Below are positions 50,317 through 60,910 of a stretch of DNA of 64,000 nucleotides, one piece after another. Origin of the DNA: Nipponacmea schrenckii (lineage: Eukaryota > Mollusca > Gastropoda > Lottiidae); the NCBI GenBank assembly GCA_030562195.1, contig CM060200.1:25211023-25275022 (forward strand), in the 5' to 3' direction. A program made the translations under genes and the position numbers. Below the pieces are notes generated by a model. It worked only from the letters and a program-made list of their open reading frames with translations. It was not told where the DNA came from and made no database searches. Position 1 is the first letter of the stretch; every line of letters starts with the position of its first letter.

Positions 50317-53300
50317 CGTACGTCTGTTAAACCTGATGGTGAAAATATCCTGATAAGGAAATCTTTTTCTACCCGAGGATTAAATGTGGATGGAATGATG
50401 GTATAAGTCCCTGGTTCTATGAGATATCTTTGAGCAATCTGCTGACTGTTGATAAATGGTGAGGGATTTAAAGGAACAATTTCAGCTCGGTTCCTACCCT
50501 CTCCCTACAAAATGCCAATACAAAGCAAATGTAATATTCGCCACTTCCCTCTATATTTAAACATGGTGTCGGTAAACGATAACATTGCGCTTTAATCTAT
50601 GCATACGATTTCGAATATAGCCCTAGGATGTTGAAATAATAAGAAATTAATCAATTTGAAAAGAAATACAATAGGTTATTGGAAGAATTGAATCATCTTG
50701 ACGAATATAATGTTGCGTATATCAACTATGGCAATGGTTTTAAATATTCAGAAATAGTCTTACAAAGCAGCTTAAATAATCACAACTACATGCCATGTCT
50801 GTCGCGAATTTCTGAATTTTCTTACTGGCGAATGTGGAGAAAGGTTGATGACAATGCCCTCTTCAACCACTAACCTTGTATAAATAACAGTTAATACTTG
50901 GAGTGCGATCCTGCCTAGATTCGATATCCTGTATAAGCTGGACAACTATAGGAGTTACTTGATTATTTCTTCTTCGGTTGTTATCAGGAATAGTAAATAT
51001 AAAGTTAGGATTTTCCTGAAAATTTCTGGCCCCTGCTGCAGTGCGGCCTTGCCATTCACCATAAATAGATGTTACGTAATCTAGTAAAAATAAAAAACAA
51101 CTAACTAATCTAATTGGACGTGACAATATTGTTCGAGAGAATGTATATAACACAAAATAAATATTAAATATACACAATTTTTTTAAACATGGGTACATAA
51201 CGTTTCAACATAAGTTGCACGTGTGTGTATATATACCATAATTATCACATTGTGTTATATAATTATGCTCCGCCCTTCTAAATACCATCCGAATCTTAAA
51301 GAGAGAGTATGCAATAGGTCACAGTATAAGATTATATTGTACGCGAATGTATTCTATGCATTTTTTCGTATTTATAATAACAATAACAGTAACAGCAATT
51401 GCAACCCGACAATTCCGCAAACCACAAATCGAAACGATACGATAATTAGAATCCTACGGAAGCATATTAGGGACATTCAATTTTTTTTTTTTTTAAATTT
51501 TCAAGTTAGTAACTTGAATTTTCAAGTTAGTAACTTGAATTTTCAAGTAAGTATCTTGAATATTCAAGTTAGTATCTTGAATTTTCAAGTTAGCATACCT
51601 CCTTGGAATTGGTAGATTGTATGATAGGCCAGTTGGAATGGGTGGGTATGGTATGATGGGAGGTATGCTTAGTGGAATTGGTAGATTGTATGATAGGCCT
51701 TTTGGAATGGGTGGGTATGGTATGATGGGTGGTATGCTTAGTGGAATTGGTAGATTGTATGATAGGCCAGTTGGAATGGGTGGGTATAGTATGATTGGAG
51801 GTATGCCAGTTGGAATGGGTGGGTATGGTATGATGGGGGTATGCTAAGTGGAATTTAGGGTGGGTATGGTATGATAGGAGGTATGCTAGTTGGAATGGGT
51901 GGGTATGGCATGATGGGAGGTTTTAGTGGAATTGGTAGATTGTATGATAGGCCAGTTGCAATGGGTGGGTATGGTATGATGGGTGGTATGCTTAGTGGAA
52001 TTGGTAGATTGTATGATAGGCCAGTTGTAATGGGTGCGTATGGTATGATGGGAGGTATGCTAGTTGGAATGGGTGAGCATGGTGTGATGGGAGGTATGCT
52101 TAGTGGAATCGGTAGATTGTATGATAGGCCAGTTGTAATGGGTGGGTATGGTATGATAGGAGGTATGCTAGTTGGAATGGGTGGGTATAGTATGATACTA
52201 ACTTGAAAATTCAAGATACTAACTTGAAAATTCAAGTTACTAACTTAAAAATTCAAGATACTAACTTGAAAATTCAAGTTACTAACTTGAAAATTAAAAA
52301 AAAAAAATTGAATGGCCCTAATACGCTTCCGTAGAATCCAACACCCCACCAATACCAAAAAAGCGTTTGTGGGAGGAAATTCAATTAACTTAACTAATGC
52401 CCAATGCTCTTTCAAATAGATTACAGAACTTAAACTCACGTAAATCATCTCGCCTTCCATCGACATCAACATCCGGTGTTATGGAGCAAATGGTCAGTTG
52501 GAAGAAATATCTCAGAAAATCTCCAATAGATATCCAGAATTCTCCATCTTCTGCATGATCCGGAATCCTCGCACCTTCTACCAGATTGTGCCATTTTCTA
52601 CTCCTGTAATGTAATTTTAGTAGGAGACCATTTAAGTCAGCATAATATACTCTCCAATTCGACCAAATCTCACATCTGGTTGACATCATGCAAGATGATA
52701 GGGTCCATGACTTAAAGCCAGCCTTGACAACTAATTGAACTTAACAAACCAAAAGGAAGTTTTTTGATAATTAGTCAGCTAACGATCGTATGTCCAGGAT
52801 CTAAAATAACTGATCAAAATCATTTACATCACAAGTGGTTCTCAGATGGTATAACAATGCTTTAATAAATCAAGTCATGGTATGGTTTTAATTGATTTTC
52901 ACTCACGTATCACTCCAGTCGCCTCTCCATTCAACTCTACCCCAAGGATTTCGGACTCTCAATAGCCATTCTCTGTCACCCTGCCTGGTTTCAACCTAAA
53001 ACATGTCAGACATAGTTCATTGTACATGTAATTCCATTTCAGAACTTAATCAATCCAGGGTTGTTGATAGTCCTATTATAACATGCATAACTATTCTTAT
53101 TGTCCTACCCATCTATCTTTAAGTGAGTGTATTTATCATTTGTCAGTATGGTTGTTCGTGATCAAATGCCACAACTGGCAAAAACAGAATGAACAGTAGA
53201 AGATTTCAAGCTTTTTCTGGATATAGATTAATCTATACAACTCTTGTTGGTAGTTTCTATTATAAAATATATAGGGCCTAAACATAATGATGCTATGGTG

Positions 53301-56050
53301 GATTCTAACGGGCCTGGATTTCATGCGTTTGTTTATTATATCACAAAGTGATAGGTCTCAGTACTAACCATTGTTGTTGAGTTTAATGAATAAGCATGTT
53401 GTCCAATTAACCCATTAACGTCTCTGTAATCTTCCTGGAAAAAAGAATATCAATACGTATTATAACTAGCAATATAGTGCAAAAACAATTCGTGATATTT
53501 AGTCGAAATTTGACAGCATTCTAACCAACAAATTTTAATAACAGCAAGGTCTGCACTCAATCACATATTCCTGCCATTAGTTTGCAATAACCAACCAGTG
53601 ACAACATAACGGCATGTCTTACCCAGACCCCACAAGAAACTAGAGCTCCACTTCTCAAAGCATTTCTTATCCTGTCGAATAATTTGATTGGTTCTATGCG
53701 ATGATCTTCAAACACTATTCGTTCTGAGACTCCACCGGTTAAAGCAAGATACGCATCACCGGGCTGTCCACCATATACTTCATCATACGAACCATGAAAT
53801 CTGTGTATGAACATGGAATATATTAAGAATGATTCTGTCTGCACTGTACTACATAGTTACTAATACATGAACCCCCATTCTGAAGCATGCTGTGGGATTG
53901 GTTTTGACATTACAATTGTAATATCGTATTGAATTGATGAAAGGACAAAACAGTACAGTTACTGTGATATTTAAATCTGGTCAAGTAATTTTGTAGTTTC
54001 GAATGTTAAAAACATTCCACAATACTAGGACGATCTGACTCAATAGTCGAGCATACATTAAAAAAAAATCAGATTTGTCCTGTCACTTCTCTCAATGATG
54101 AAAACAGAACTGCAAGTGTCGCACATAATGCTAATATCAAGATGAATACACGTGGTAATAACATATCAATACGACTTTACCCCTTGAATGGCAGGCATAA
54201 AACTCCATTCATTTCACTTCATTTCATTTAAGGACGTAGGATACTTACCTTGCAAATGCTTTCTCCATCAATGAAACCCACATTTCGTTTTCGTCTGTAA
54301 CAGAGTGTGCCGTCCAAATAAACAATCGATTGTTTCGATCTATTCCTCCTGGAAGGTAATCGTCAATGTACACGTCATGCCACCGACCAAACTTCCATAG
54401 TTTGCAATGAAATATACCATCATAGCGATCTGGGCTGGTATAATACGAGTCGTTTGTCAGAACCTGTATTTAGAGTATTGAATTTGTATAGAATATACTA
54501 GTAAATAGTAAGTATGATACGCTTACATTATACTACAATCAACACATTATTTTGACTTAAGGAAATTTATCTGTCTTTACACTACCGTGTAGGGAGCCGC
54601 GGTGGCTCAGTGGGTTAGACGCTTGCTCGCTAACCTGAAGGTCCAGGGTTCAATCCCGGCAAAGGTCGAGATGAACCTTCGGATTTCCCCTTGTCAGTGA
54701 TGCAGGTCGGAGGGACTGACATGGAAAAAGCGTCTAGTCGTTCGGATGGGACAATAAACCGAGGCCCCGTGTGCTACAGGCTGTGCAGTTGAAATCGCAA
54801 AAAGAGTAGGCTAATGCCGCTGTCCTGGCAAAATTTCTCTCATTGCACACTGCATGGCGTTGCCCGTCTTCATTAGCCCATAAGGTGCAGAAGAGTAGGA
54901 CGTAAAACTCCATTCATTTAATTTCATTTATTACACTACCGTGTAATCAAAATGAGTCAATATGACACTTCTGATTATCTCCCTTTACAAAAGATCACGT
55001 TCACACGTCGGTGAGATTCAATTTAGTTATCTCTAATCGGTAATTTGATATTTGTATATTCAGGTAGCCTTAAGATTGGCTTTTACTATCTTCAATTACC
55101 AATCAACTTACATCAGATTCTTCGATATTGAAATTCAATGCGAAACATTTTGGTACTATCATGATGTGAAACTGGGTAAATTTGAATATTTGGTTTGATA
55201 TCCCTATATTGCTATATTAAAAGGAGATGGCACAAGTTTTTTTTCTGTTTTTTTAACTGGAAACGCTATCTTACCCTTCTGAAAAATTCCTGATCCTCTG
55301 ATAAGTTAGCTAGTATTGATAGGAACCAACATGTTTGGGGATTTCTCTGTCCGATATCAAATCTTGTAGTTCCATCAGAAAATAATACTGGATTGTCCAC
55401 ATATTCCTGAAAGAGAATATAATTTATATCGTTTTCCCAATTAATTTTAAAATATGGATCGACTATATTATGTGACCTATTTAACCGCGATCTGTATTCA
55501 ACTGATTGCAGATGAACACGAAGTATAAGTTTCATACTGATAAAGGAAGTTGGTGATTAATCTTGGGCTGTATTTCATTTCTTTATCAACAAACAATACG
55601 ATCTTCTCATTTCGTACGATTTGTTTAAATACATGTAGTTGTTCAGTTGATATTCATAACTCCCACGCTTTTCTTGATAGATATATTCATGAATTAAATT
55701 GTCAAATTTTCAATTGCTTTAGAATGCCTATGTTAACTTACTCGAGGCCTTTTCCAGACGAGATTGTCAGCATCTTTTACAGCAACATCTAACGGGAAAT
55801 CATCATCAGTAAAGAGTTCTCCAGGACGAACTCGTGGTCTCTCGCCTCTATTGGGTTGACGGGGACGAACTCGAAAATCTAAGTGTAAAATGTATGTACC
55901 GACATCTGTCCCCACGTACTCTAGTCGATCGGGATTTGGCTGGGGATCCGGTCTTTCTGGACTCACTGGAAGTGGGCGTGGTCTGAGTTCACCATTTTGG
56001 TTGATATCATCAAAATCCTGAGCCTTATCCTTAGATTGACTGCAACCCAT
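50317..56050 (-). CDS. Calpain-type cysteine protease, paralogue 2, with acylation-type N-terminus (9 exons found; 3' end uncertain)
   Basis: Exons (minus): 56050-55742, 55406-55275, 54463-54249, 53800-53623, 53434-53369, 52995-52907, 52603-52440, 51080-50875 and 50504-50317. All have AG/GT junctions, with the same phases as paralogue 1. The start is secure: an in-frame TAG lies two codons upstream. The N-terminus MGCSQSKDK fits N-myristoylation at Gly2 with palmitoylation at Cys3. [15 protein letters not shown] precedes the protease core: Gln123 and Cys129 ([14 protein letters not shown]), His291 (IGQHAYSLN), Asn316 ([10 protein letters not shown]). The beta-sandwich domain follows ([44 protein letters not shown]). 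Cys-His-Asn spacing (162 and 25 residues) is close to classical calpains. A possible last exon, 49992-49770, is in phase and ends in a stop, but its hydrophobic sequence is not calpain-like; I rate it low. No EF-hand or C2 domain was found. Confidence 0.93.
51455..52333. mobile_element. 879 bp TIR element with palindromic-repeat arms and a 69 bp minisatellite core
   Basis: Ends TACGGAAGCATATTAGGGAC and, reversed, TACGGAAGCGTATTAGGGCC, each followed by CATTCAA and a T run. GAATCC flanks both ends (51449-51454 and 52334-52339). Each arm then has about five ~21 bp units around the near-palindrome CAAGTTAGTAACTTG. The core (~51605-52190) holds about eight copies of a 69 bp unit containing GGAATTGGTAGATTGTATGA and GGTGGGTATGGTATGATGGG. 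The 23-codon period keeps Gly/Met/Tyr-rich frames open at 51617-51847 and 51871-52206. It lies between exons 7 and 8 of the second calpain gene. Confidence 0.88.
54185..54240 (+). mobile_element. SINE tail fragment
   Basis: GGCAGGCATAAAACTCCATT followed by CATTTCACTTCATTTCATTT resembles only the last ~50 bp of the SINE at 54592-54930. Just upstream of it nothing SINE-like is seen. Confidence 0.5.
54592..54930 (+). mobile_element. Full-length tRNA-derived SINE with 15 bp target-site duplication
   Basis: The head GGGAGCCGCGGTGGCTCAGT contains a pol III A box (TGGCTCAGTGG, 54603-54613), and the B box GGTTCAATCCC is at 54647-54657, the usual spacing. A ~230 bp body and the tail GACGTAAAACTCCATTCATT with ATTTCATTTA follow. 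TTACACTACCGTGTA flanks it exactly at 54577-54591 and 54931-54945, so the copy is young. Partial copies lie at 2960, 24580, 29537 and probably 54185. It is in the intron between exons 2 and 3 of the second calpain gene. Confidence 0.95.
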
Positions 56051-57001
56051 TGTCTAAGCCTTTCAAATTATTTGTGTAAGTCCTTTCAGACTGTGGTTCA
56101 CCATGACCAGATAATATCAATTTGAAAACGATTTCCACCAAAATCAGTCCAACTTCAAGTATTACTAAATAAGATAAAACTGATTGTAAAAGGAAAGATC
56201 ACGTACATGTATAGACAATAATAAAACTAAAAAAAAACCTACAAGGAAATATTTTATGATATAATATATAAAAATAGAAATATTGTTAAAACACTGAAAT
56301 CGTATCACCAAGGGTCTAAGTATAGAAAGGGGTTATTTGGTGTGTTAAGTGAATTACGAATATAAGATTTCTTAGAATTGGGAATGTTCTTTTTGAATAC
56401 TAGTATACGCATACAATAAGTATAAGACTATGACAAAAGGCGAATAATTTTAGGGCCCGATACCTTTAGAAGGATTTGTTTTTCAACCCCAAAGAATATT
56501 CAACCTTTAAATTGTATCCCCAGGTTTCTATTTCAGTTTACAGTCTTTAAGAACTCTGGAGAATATAGATATATGATTTTCTTAGAGAACATTAACAAAA
56601 TTAGGCTTTTCTCAGATGATTAGAAACTTAATAGGAGATCTAAACGCATTTCTAGAATTTGTACAGTTATGAACATGGTTTTGAAGGTAATAGGCTGACA
56701 CACCACACCGAAGGACTAAACCTCTCAGATACTCGGCAAAATGAAGTAAAAGAAGTGTAGGTGTATCACAAAAAGCGGAGATGTTTCACAAGATGTTGGG
56801 TAGTATTAGATAAGAAACCAACACTAAACATCAAAGACAAGAGAAAAAGGAAAAGGTAAAACTAGGTTTATTACTGTAGTACGATTGGAAATAAAGTGTC
56901 TTTCACGGACCCTATACACAAATATAACTGTGGGAAACACCTATGTAACCCACATCTCTCTCAGTAGCTAACTGAAACGAAACACTGGTATTTTACAACT
57001 T
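56051..57001. other. Upstream flank of the second calpain gene
   Basis: Should contain its promoter and 5' UTR on the minus strand. No TATA box or other site stands out, and no other gene was seen. Confidence 0.45.
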
Positions 57002-57185
57002 TGTAGCATTGTTATAATTGATAAATTATTGGTAAGCCCTACTGAATCAAAAGACTCGCCTTTAGTAAATTTTACAACGAATCTGTTTGATATAAACCTC
57101 TTCCAAGCTGTGCGAAATTAACTAAAGGCGAGTCTTTTGATTCAGTAGAGTTTAACAATAATTTATCAATTATAAAAATGCTACA
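57002..57185. mobile_element. 184 bp MITE with ~75 bp inverted repeats
   Basis: The left arm TGTAGCATTGTTATAATTGA, then TAAATTATTGGTAAGC, CTACTGAATCAAAAGACTCG and CCTTTAGT, is repeated inverted on the right with about six differences. The ~35 bp centre is unique. No clear target duplication. Confidence 0.85.
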
Positions 57186-57319
57186 CATGTCCCATCCTAA
57201 GGGTAGAAAATACATGGATATGATTTTCTTGAACAAAATAAAAAAAAATGAACGAACATGCTAAAAAGGGAACAAAAAAACCATACCAAAAAAAAAACAA
57301 AAAAACATGGGCACGCAAA

Positions 57320-58140
57320 GCTTGGAGATACGCCCTCCTCTGGCTTATCAGATAATGGGCAAAAATTCATGTTCTGTTTTATCAGATAATGGGCAAAAAT
57401 TCATAGGTGTACCATGAAATCAGACAGAATATGAATCAAAATTGTCACTTTAGTAGAGTACTTATTAAAATGCAATTAAAACTGTAGTTTGTGAGCACAA
57501 GACAGCTATTCTCATTTTTGCGAAATTCCGCTCAGTCGGACACTGTATTTATGCTAAAAATTATCCGATCATCACCAAAATCAATACAGTTTCTCCTTGT
57601 GACGCCATGAACTTACATACCAAAAATTATTAAAATCCAATCAAAACTGTAGTCTGTAGAGTGAGCACAAGCAAAGTTACTCGCATTTTTCCGAAATCGC
57701 GCTATGTCGGACATTGTATCTCCGCTAAAAATTATCCGATCATCACCAAAATCAATACAGTTCCTCTTTGTGATGCCATGAACTTACATACCAAAAATTA
57801 TTAAAATCCAATTAAAACTGTAGTCTGTAGAGTGAGCACAAGCAAAGTTACTCGCATTTTTCCGAAATCGCGCTAAGTTGGACACTGTATCTCCGCTAAA
57901 AATTATCCGATCATCACCAAAATCAATACAGTTCCTCTTTGTGATGCCATGAACTCACATACCAAAAATTATTAAAATCCAAGCAAAACTGTAGTCTGTA
58001 GAGTGAGCACAAGCAAATGTGAACAGACGACAGACGACAGACGACGGACGACATTCGACAGACGACAGACAGACAGACAGACAGACGGACAGAAAGTTGA
58101 TCACAATATACGCCCTACATTTCATGTGAGGGTGTATAAA
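57320..58140 (+). mobile_element. 171 bp-unit dispersed element
   Basis: Starts near GGAGATACGCCCTCCTCTGG. Three to four units follow at 171 bp steps (ATTATCCGATCATCACC at 57560, 57731, 57902), with ACTGTAGTCTGTAGAGTGAG near each unit end. It closes with an (ACAGACG)n microsatellite (58021-58095), then ATATACGCCCTACATTTCAT and GTGAGGGTGTATAAAA. Unit sequence is unrelated by eye to the 161 bp family, but the design is the same. Confidence 0.85.
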
Positions 58141-60059
58141 AAAAAACTATAAAAAATATATATATACATACATATGTACATAATTCTAATGACTAATAGA
58201 GAGGCTAATTTAAAAATGTGGTATAGCATGCACATGCAAACTTGTGGACAGAAAAATGTCAATAATATTAAAGTATAGAGTCCTACTGTTGAAAAAGAAG
58301 GTAACCACACATGATTATATTCGCGATCATCACCTATTTTTCAAAAAATAAAGACACACATGTGGGTAAATTACTTTAGTATTAAGGGACAACAGGGGAT
58401 GCTTTTGCATCTAAGTTTGAAACAGATATCCTTAATTAGGAACATTGTGATAGATAATATAAATATAGGTATTAAACTATGAGAGGATATCGTTCGACTC
58501 ATTCACTCTTTGGCAAAGGATAAGGACGGTTGACTGGGAAGAGAAAGGTCTGAGGTAGATCTTTTGATACAGTAGAATGTCATTAGTGTTTGATGAAAAG
58601 GATTTGTTATATGTTTTAATGTGCCGTCAATTCATTGTGTCTTGGGAACAGAAGAAGTAACCAATATCCAATACATAGACCTACTAGCCTAGTATCATAG
58701 GAAACCTACAACAGCAAGCCCAAGTTTATATCTCCAACTAAATAGCTTGACAAAATGGTATAATATGATACTTTTGCCTTCTTCTGCACCATCTTGCTCC
58801 GGTGACTTTGCTTATGTTATGAAGCTATGTTACAGTCATTATTTTATTCGTTACGCATTATTACATTTTCATTATCACGTAGGCCTATTATGATTTATAA
58901 TAGCGATACTAGAATTTCAATATTCGTTTTAAATTGAAAATAGGATAACCTACATAAGTTAACAGCGACAGTCATTGTGAGCGTATAATTTTACACTTTT
59001 GTAATAAATCTAAAGCAATAGAGGTACTGCGTAAAACCATAGGTGAAGGGCATTTTAAGGCGTGGGTAGGTTAGATTCCAGATTTCTATAAGAAAACTTG
59101 TATTTTGCTTCTACATTTATGAAAAATCCCCGATTCTCTATTCTACAATACTAATGGTTTCAGTTGAAGATATATATTACATCTATTATGCCCTAGGTAC
59201 GATTAAAAGGGTTAGACATTGTCACCATAAATAATATTGTATGATAGCACGAGAGCATAGTTATTAATATCAAGGCTGTTTCTCACGATTAATAATATTT
59301 CTATGTCTATTAATGAAAGGGGACACGTACCTTTGTTTCGCTTTTCAACTCGTGATATCTATAAACATCGCCACCTAAGTTCCGAAACACCGACATTTTG
59401 ACAATGAGATAATTTGTTAAAAAGATGAACGAAAACACGTCCTACCTGCTCGACTTCCCCCGTACTATTTTATGGGTATATCAGGTGAATAAAAAAGGTC
59501 CCTCAATAACAGTTATCTATTTGTATGGCGTGCGATTTGAGGCTTATTTTATGAATCTTGCCCTGAAAAGGGCTTATATACAGCTATATGAAGCATATCC
59601 CCCCTTTTGTTTTCAGCTTTACAACAATCAAGTTTGATTGAATGCATAGGCCAATAAGAATGATATCCGTGTACGTCAACAAATAATACATTATATCTTG
59701 TAAGACCTGTGATTTTATGAACATTCTTGTTGATAACTTGTTTATTCACAGCCCGTGTCCTATATATAGGTGTATTAGTAATTAAATATTAGCCAATAAT
59801 TACATTATGATTATGACAGGTCTATCATTGAGTCCCACGTTTCCGTATATAAAATTATATTATATTATATGACAACTATTCCTGTGAAACATGTTTTAAA
59901 ATAATTGTTATCAATAATGTTTATTTATATCCTTGTCGTTAACATTTCCTTGAGATTTCGGTGGTGACGTAAGATGGATTGGACATTGGTAGTGAATAAA
60001 AGGCGACTGGAAAACCTCTATTGCTCTAATGCTCTGTGAGTGTAATCGTTGAAGGTTTT
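58141..60059. other. Non-coding, no gene recognised
   Basis: AT-rich sequence. A segment at ~59633-59680 (GATTGAATGCATAGGCCAAT, then ATCCGTGTACGTCAA) recurs at 60510-60552, showing an old local duplication. Confidence 0.45.
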
Positions 60060-60910
60060 TTTAAGATCGGGAGATGTGTATTAGAAGCGATGGAATGAAT
60101 TAAGCTTGAAGTTAAATGATCTTTAAATCTTTAAGAGGTTGCAAGATAGGATGCAATCCATCTTCAAATGTAATAAATGACAAATACTCACGTATTGTAT
60201 CGTAATAATGCAATGGAGTCCATCGCTTGAAGTTGAAAGAAAGCTTGGTATCCATCATTAAATGCAATAAAAACAAACACTTAGTGTATTGTAATGATGT
60301 AATGAGGTCGTTGTTTAAAAGTTGAAAGATTAGCGGGTATCCATCTTTAAATGTAGTGAATCCAAAACACTTAATGAAGTGTTAGCTACAGATGAGTGAT
60401 AAATGGGAGTCCATCCTTAATGCAATGGAAGACAATTACTAAGTAATTTGTCATGATTTAATGAAATCGCTAGCTAAAAGTTTACACATTGCAGAAAACA
60501 ACCCTATCGTTTGATTGAATGCATACAATAAGAATTATATCCGTGTACGTCAAGATGGAGGGTTCTATATAAATGTATGAGAAACGATGGAATGAATTAT
60601 ATTGTTAGCTGGAAGTTAGTTGCTGTAGGTTGCTAAAACTTATGATGGTATTTACATTTAAATGTAATAAATGAAAAACAATAAGTGAAGTGTAATGGTA
60701 TATTGTCGCTAGCTAGGAACAAAAATATGACGGAGAGTCAATCTTTAAAATGTAGCCTAATGATACAATGTGATTAAGTTGTTAGCTAGAATCTGACGAG
60801 ATAAAGAAGTCCATCTTTAAAAGAAATGAATGACAACAACTAAGTGTATTGTAATGGTGTAATGAAATTAAGTTATTAGCTAGAAGTTGAAAGATAGCTT
60901 AAAAACAGGT
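60060..60910. repeat. Degenerate tandem repeat, ~110 bp period
   Basis: About seven diverged units share GAAGTTGAAAGATAGC, ATCCATCTTTAAATG, AATGACAAACACTTAGTG and GTAATGATGTAATGA in that order, with many indels. Confidence 0.7.

Noticed and set aside
51617..52206. Gly/Met/Tyr-rich repeat protein, e.g. a shell-matrix-like peptide
   Set aside because: Lies wholly within the core of a TIR element in a calpain intron, with frame breaks and an open antisense strand; no independent gene evidence.
54603..54660. tRNA gene
   Set aside because: A and B boxes belong to the SINE head; there is no acceptor stem pairing, and a target duplication encloses the whole SINE.
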